A stretch of DNA of 7,198 bases from WQUF01 sp031549885 (GTDB lineage: Bacteria; Bacillota; Clostridia; Clostridiales; Clostridiaceae). The stretch covers positions 1 to 7,198 of the forward strand of contig JAVBPD010000094.1 of the NCBI GenBank assembly GCA_031549885.1. Direction: 5' to 3'. Under the pieces are notes generated by a model. It ran no database searches, was not told the origin of the DNA, and was given only the letters and a program-made list of their open reading frames with translations. This document shows, in pieces, positions 3,900-7,198 of the stretch. Numbering within the stretch: position 1 is the first letter of the stretch; each line of letters begins with the position of its first letter. The position numbers and the translations under genes were made by a program.

Positions 3900-5249
3900 T
3901 TAGTATGATCTTATCCAACCTATAACTCTTCCACAACATGGACAACAAACAGGTATTGCAGTTGGACAGCAAACAGGTTTTTCCTTTGGCTCTATAAAGG
4001 AAGTTGGTTTGGTATGTATATCTATTTTCTCTATTTCTTCTGGTTCTAGAAGACCTTCACATTGTTTAATTGTGACAGTTCTAATCTGTTCAGCTCTATT
4101 CCCATATTGATCTTTAACTCTATAAGTAATTTCGTATGTTCCTTCTACACCTGTGTTTATTTTTCCTGTTGTTGTAACTTTATTAGTAATCTCTTTTCCT
4201 TTACCCATATTTTCAAAGGCAGTAACGCCTCTCATTATCTTAAAAGGATCATTTACACATATAGTTAAATCTTTTGCTTTTATAATAGGGCCTTTGACTT
4301 TTTTCTCCTTTGAGGGAACTGCTTCTGGTTCTGATGTAGTGTTGTACGATATTGTATAATCGTATGATGGTGTAGTATCAGTTGTACCATTTGATGAACT
4401 TGTGGGTTCATTGTCATTAGGCTTTACAGGTGTCACAACATTTATTATTTCATCATCTTGTAGCTTTGACATATTATCAAAATGTGATACTGGTATAAGA
4501 GTACCATCTGAATACTTAGCCTGAACTTCAGCTGTATTTTTATATGCGCCAAGCTGAGCTGTTGATGGAATAGCTATAGTGTATTTGATTATAATAACAT
4601 CAGAAGGTTGCATATCACCTAAAATTATTTTATCTCCATTAAATGAATAAGCATTGGGACTAATAATGGTTCTTTGCCAATTTTCAGGAAAAACATCATT
4701 TACTACTACTCCATATAATGAAGTAGTACCTCCATTTTTTACTGTAATAGTATATTCTACTGTATCTCCAGGATTTGGAGAATTATTATTTGCTACCTTA
4801 CTAATAGTAATATTAGATGGTGCATAAAATACTGGATATATATCTGTTCGTCCATTTCCACCTGGTGTTTCAAATGTGATTGTATTTTGATAAACATCTA
4901 CTCCTGCTAAAAGATCTGATGGTCTCCTTACATGCCATCTTAAAAATCTATAACCAGCATTAGGAGTTGCTGTTGCTGTAATTGTTGTCCCTTCTTCAAC
5001 ATTTGGTTTAGAGATATAACCATTATTATTATTAATTACTGATCCATCAGGAAATTCAATGGTAGCAAAACCACATTGTAAATCATCAACCACACCAGTC
5101 AAACTATTATCAGGTATATTATCAATTTTAGAAACTTCTAATCCAACTGGAAAACTTGCAGCATTTATTATTAGTGGAAATATTGAAAAGCAAAATATTA
5201 AAAAAAGTAACAAACAACCAGAAGATTTAAAATTAAATATTGTTTTCAT
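3900..5249 (-). CDS. Secreted InlB-like/DUF11/Ig-like protein with Cys-cluster tail
   Basis: 449 residues. Signal peptide 1-30 (hydrophobic core, cleavage after INA). About 55-143 is a divergent InlB-B-type repeat (EEGTTITATATPNAGYRFLRW...TDIYPVF). 146-271 is a DUF11 domain (NPGDTVEYTITVKNGGTTSL, DVFPENW, GAYKNTAEVQAKY). 272-320 is a Ser/Thr/Pro-rich linker. 320-395 is a bacterial Ig-like domain nearly matching that of the protein at 501-1019 (GKGKEITNKVTTTGKINTG). 396-449 is an acidic Pro-rich tail ending in a Cys cluster, CCPTAIPVCCPCCGRVIGW, with cysteines at 427, 428, 435, 436, 438 and 439. There is no LPXTG motif, C-terminal membrane helix or SLH domain, so it is secreted or held by other means. 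DUF11 and InlB-like modules are typical of surface and adhesin-like proteins. The start is set by AGGAGGT nine bases before ATG 5249. Function unknown; the Cys cluster might bind metal or cross-link (inference). Confidence 0.88.
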   Translation of the reverse strand: MKTIFNFKSSGCLLLFLIFCFSIFPLIINAASFPVGLEVSKIDNIPDNSLTGVVDDLQCGFATIEFPDGSVINNNNGYISKPNVEEGTTITATATPNAGYRFLRWHVRRPSDLLAGVDVYQNTITFETPGGNGRTDIYPVFYAPSNITISKVANNNSPNPGDTVEYTITVKNGGTTSLYGVVVNDVFPENWQRTIISPNAYSFNGDKIILGDMQPSDVIIIKYTIAIPSTAQLGAYKNTAEVQAKYSDGTLIPVSHFDNMSKLQDDEIINVVTPVKPNDNEPTSSSNGTTDTTPSYDYTISYNTTSEPEAVPSKEKKVKGPIIKAKDLTICVNDPFKIMRGVTAFENMGKGKEITNKVTTTGKINTGVEGTYEITYRVKDQYGNRAEQIRTVTIKQCEGLLEPEEIEKIDIHTKPTSFIEPKEKPVCCPTAIPVCCPCCGRVIGWIRSY

Positions 5250-5265
5250 AATGATTTTACCTCCT

Positions 5266-5634
5266 ATTTATCAGGCTATTGACACAGTAATATGATTGCC
5301 TTTGATACTTCTGGTATTGAACTTTATGTCAAATAAAATAATTCAAAAACCAAGATAAACTAATAAATATCTATTTTAAGTCAAATTTAGTATGTTCAAC
5401 AATTCGCATTTTATCAAAGTGCTCTAAAATTTGAAACACACTCTTTTTCAACTTTTATATTTTAGAACTTAAATAAATCTATATTAGTTTTGGCGTGTTT
5501 CAAAAATGATCATTTTTAGTTGACAAATCATTATTTTATATCATTCTTAAAACTCAATAAAATCAACGCTTTTAAGCTACAAACTAAGAATTAAGTGTCA
5601 ACGAAATTTGAAACATGCCTTAATTTTATATTAT
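5266..5634. other. Leader and spacer region without a gene
   Basis: No coding frame found. On the minus strand a TTGACA at 5332-5327 is the best -35 for the secreted-protein gene, but the -10 choices (AGTATC at 17 nt, TATCAA at 19 nt) are poor, so the promoter is uncertain. TTTGAAACACAC at 5430-5441 resembles the arms of the inverted-repeat element at 5492-5619. Confidence 0.4.
5492..5619. repeat. 128-bp nested inverted-repeat element
   Basis: GGCGTGTTTCAAA (5492-5504) and TTTGAAACATGCC (5607-5619) are inverted with 12 of 13 matches. GTTGACA (5519-5525) and TGTCAAC (5596-5602) are a perfect inner pair. A perfect 16-bp palindrome, AAAAATGATCATTTTT, occupies 5502-5517 in the left gap. It is too short to code for a transposase. 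It could be a MITE-like element or the ends of a collapsed insertion sequence. No clear target duplication was seen. Confidence 0.5.
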
Positions 5635-6153
5635 TTATTTTCTATTGTACGAATCTTCTGTAAATACTGGAATTAAAGTTGTTTCCCTTCCTAAAGGCAT
5701 ATTAAATTCAATGATAGGTTCCAACCAACTTGATGTCACTAATCCTGCTGGTCTAACATTTCCATGTAGAAAATATATAATCAGGATTAGGATATGCAGT
5801 TATTTTTACAGCAACATTTGGTAAAACATCATTAATTACAGCAGCGATTCTACCATTCTTGAATCGCTTAATTCTATTTTAGAATAGATGCTGAACCCTT
5901 CACTAAGCACAGGAAGTTCTACAGATAACTTAAGATAACTTATATGGAGCAAGTTTAAAAACTGGATAAACTGTTGTATTTTTTGTTATTGTAACTGTTA
6001 AAAATTTCGATTTTACAGTTGCTCATGTTATTCCAGAAGGTCTAGTAACTTTCCAATAATCAAATTCATAGCCTTGATTTGGATATGCAGTAAATTTACC
6101 AACTGTACCTACAGGAACATTTTCAATTCTAGCATCACCATTTTCTAAAGTTA
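5635..6153 (-). pseudogene. Wrecked gene for a two-repeat InlB-like surface protein
   Basis: The minus strand encodes two successive InlB-like repeats in broken frames. The first reads ENGDARIENVPVGTVGKF, TAYPNQGYEFDYWKVTRPSG, then a TGA at 6023-6025, then NTTVYPVFKLAPYKLS. A tandem 10-nt duplication (5922-5931 and 5932-5941) creates a TAA; removing one copy restores the frame into VELPVLSEGFSIYSK. Near 5857 and again near 5772, single-base shifts lead to NGRIAAVINDVLPNVAVKIT, FSTWK, and RPAGLVTSSWLEPI up to VFTEDSYNRK and a stop at 5635. The TWK-VRPAG and YWKVTRPSG lines match RWHVRRPSD in the intact secreted protein at 3900-5249, so this is a paralogue or its remnant. No start remains; the upstream end abuts a transposase remnant. 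Confidence 0.8.
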
Positions 6154-6283
6154 TTAAAAATTTATTACTTCATCATCAAAATACACTTTTGCTGGCGTTT
6201 TATAGCCTAAGCTTTGATGTGGTCTCTTATTATTATAAAATTCTAAATATTTCTTTGTTCCTATTCTCGCATTCTGCTGTATA
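6154..6283 (-). mobile_element. C-terminal remnant of an IS3-family transposase
   Basis: About 42 codons in one frame, ending at TAA 6154-6156. They include KKYLEFYNNKRPHQSLGYKT, then PAKVYFDDE. The YN..R.H.SLGY.TP..VY pattern is the conserved end of the IS3-family (IS150-like) OrfB integrase domain. The rest of OrfB, OrfA and both IS ends are missing; stops occur upstream of about 6284. The stop codon directly touches the InlB-like pseudogene, marking a recombination or deletion junction. Confidence 0.8.
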
Positions 6284-6555
6284 CAGTTTTATTTTGAAAG
6301 AAAGAGTTAGCAATGAAGACAGTAATAAAGAGTAGAGAAATAATAATTTAGGTAAATATAGATAGGATAGAAATTATATCTTGACTACAAATAACTCAAT
6401 TATTATACTTTAAACTTAATAATAACAATCTAATCCTAATTTTAATTATTGCGCTCATAAAAAAAACCTATTATTTAATCAATAATATCGGTAATTTTAA
6501 AAATTCTTTAGTAAATCTTCACCAATATCATATGCATTAAATTATAAGTAATTAA

Positions 6556-6681
6556 CAGAGATGTCATCAGACAGATAAATTATTAATTTTTAAATCTAAT
6601 ATTTTAAAGGAAATTGCAGAAAGAAATAATTACATATTGCAGTGTAAAAAGATATCACCACAGCGAATTTTGCTCAATTAA
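6556..6681 (+). pseudogene. Possible coding fragment, unknown
   Basis: 41 open codons ending at TAA 6679-6681, without a start or ribosome site. They read QTDKLLIFKSNILKEIAERN, then NYILQCKKISPQRILLN. The regular helix-like pattern and lower stop density than the surroundings suggest an old gene end, but I recognise no family and chance is possible. Confidence 0.22.
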
Positions 6682-6953
6682 TTTTTCAAATAAATATATA
6701 ATCATTTTATATTAGTATTACATTAAAGTAAATATATACTATTATATTTATTATTTAGTATATATTGTAATTTTAACGTACAAATTATTAAATATAAAAT
6801 TATTTATATTTAATATTAATTAAGTAAGAAATTGTTGAAAAAAATAAGCACTTTGTTATTTTAATGTAAAAAATATCAATATTAATTAAGAAATAAGATT
6901 GATAGATTGTTAGTTTCTCATTAACTCTAATTTTTACTCACCTTACTTTTTCT

Positions 6954-7166
6954 TTAGTCACTTAATATTTCTAAGAGTTTTTCACAACCGTTTTACCTTA
7001 TTCTTTGAAGTTTTATTATATTTTACACTTTTCTCCTAATAAAAAATACACCAATAACTCCATCTGCACTGTTGTCGAAAAATGGAGTAAACTTTTTTAG
7101 TTCTAAAGCCAAGGTCTTATGAATATATTTATAAGTTACCTTTAAATTAGAACCATTATTTATTTT
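6954..7166 (-). pseudogene. Possible decayed gene entering from the right edge
   Basis: On the minus strand one frame gives about 47 codons, including KVTYKYIHKTLALELKKFTP, then FFDNSADGVIGVFFIRRKV, before a TAA at 7023-7025. Beyond this stop and another it continues as NGCEKLLEILSD up to 6954. Another frame just upstream reads MTFEK. The composition looks coding but is interrupted; family not recognised. Confidence 0.28.
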
Positions 7167-7198
7167 TCAAAGGTCATTAAACTTTTAAAACTTCACTT

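Larger units (their letters stand above)
6284..7198. other. Long AT-rich region, no intact gene
   Basis: Apart from two doubtful coding fragments (6556-6681 plus, 6954-7166 minus), this stretch holds stop-rich AT sequence. I saw no ribosome site with a usable start, no tRNA or rRNA, no array of repeats and no clear terminator. It fits eroding DNA next to the IS3 remnant. Confidence 0.5.

Noticed and set aside
4062..4359. Two overlapping plus-strand frames of 68 codons
   Set aside because: Antisense to the linker and Ig-like domain of the secreted protein; no independent support.
5059..5295. 78-codon plus-strand frame over the signal-peptide region
   Set aside because: Antisense to the start of the secreted-protein gene, which has a clear signal peptide and ribosome site.

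Overview
The window is very AT-rich (poly-A/T spacers, AGGAGG-type ribosome sites, extended -10 promoters, T-tailed hairpin terminators). Together with its secreted DUF11/Ig-like proteins it looks like a low-GC Gram-positive, most likely a clostridium. It is sparse accessory DNA: two secreted-protein genes, three toxin/antitoxin- or Fic-type genes, and several decaying gene and IS remnants, with long gaps between them. The species cannot be named from the sequence.

Layout. 195-440 and 3534-3772 are two diverged copies of one compact unit. Each copy has a plus-strand promoter (17-nt spacer, extended -10 TGnTATAAT) that would start a short RNA at a conserved GCTACT. Each also has a hairpin terminator usable in both directions, and a minus-strand reading frame ending in a Cys-rich 'LCKN' tail. 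In the second copy that frame is an intact 36-residue, six-cysteine peptide gene (3706-3816) with a perfect ribosome site. In the first copy it is broken. 501-1019 (minus) encodes a small secreted protein with four acidic 12-residue repeats and one Ig-like domain, and probably has a frameshifted end. 1543-1842 (minus) is a YefM/Phd antitoxin without a toxin. 1946-2860 (minus) is an HTH-Fic protein. 3050-3331 (plus) is a RelB/DinJ antitoxin whose toxin survives only as a 17-codon stub. 3900-5249 (minus) encodes a secreted InlB-like/DUF11/Ig-like protein with a Cys-cluster tail. 5492-5619 is a small nested inverted-repeat element. 5635-6153 (minus) is a wrecked InlB-repeat gene fused to the last ~40 codons of an IS3-family transposase (6154-6283). 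6284-7198 holds only two doubtful coding remnants.

How it fits together. The two secreted proteins are paralogues through their Ig-like domain (shared GKGK-x-ITNKVT core), and each lies just upstream of one copy of the small-RNA/peptide unit. Between the two copies sit two antitoxins without functional partners, each keeping a plausible autoregulatory operator, and a Fic gene with its own promoter and operator-like palindromes. The candidate for an undescribed system is the intact copy at 3534-3856: peptide gene, start region folded in an inverted repeat, shared terminator and convergent small RNA. This layout recalls type I toxin-antitoxin loci. It is inferred from sequence only, and the peptide is not an obvious membrane toxin.
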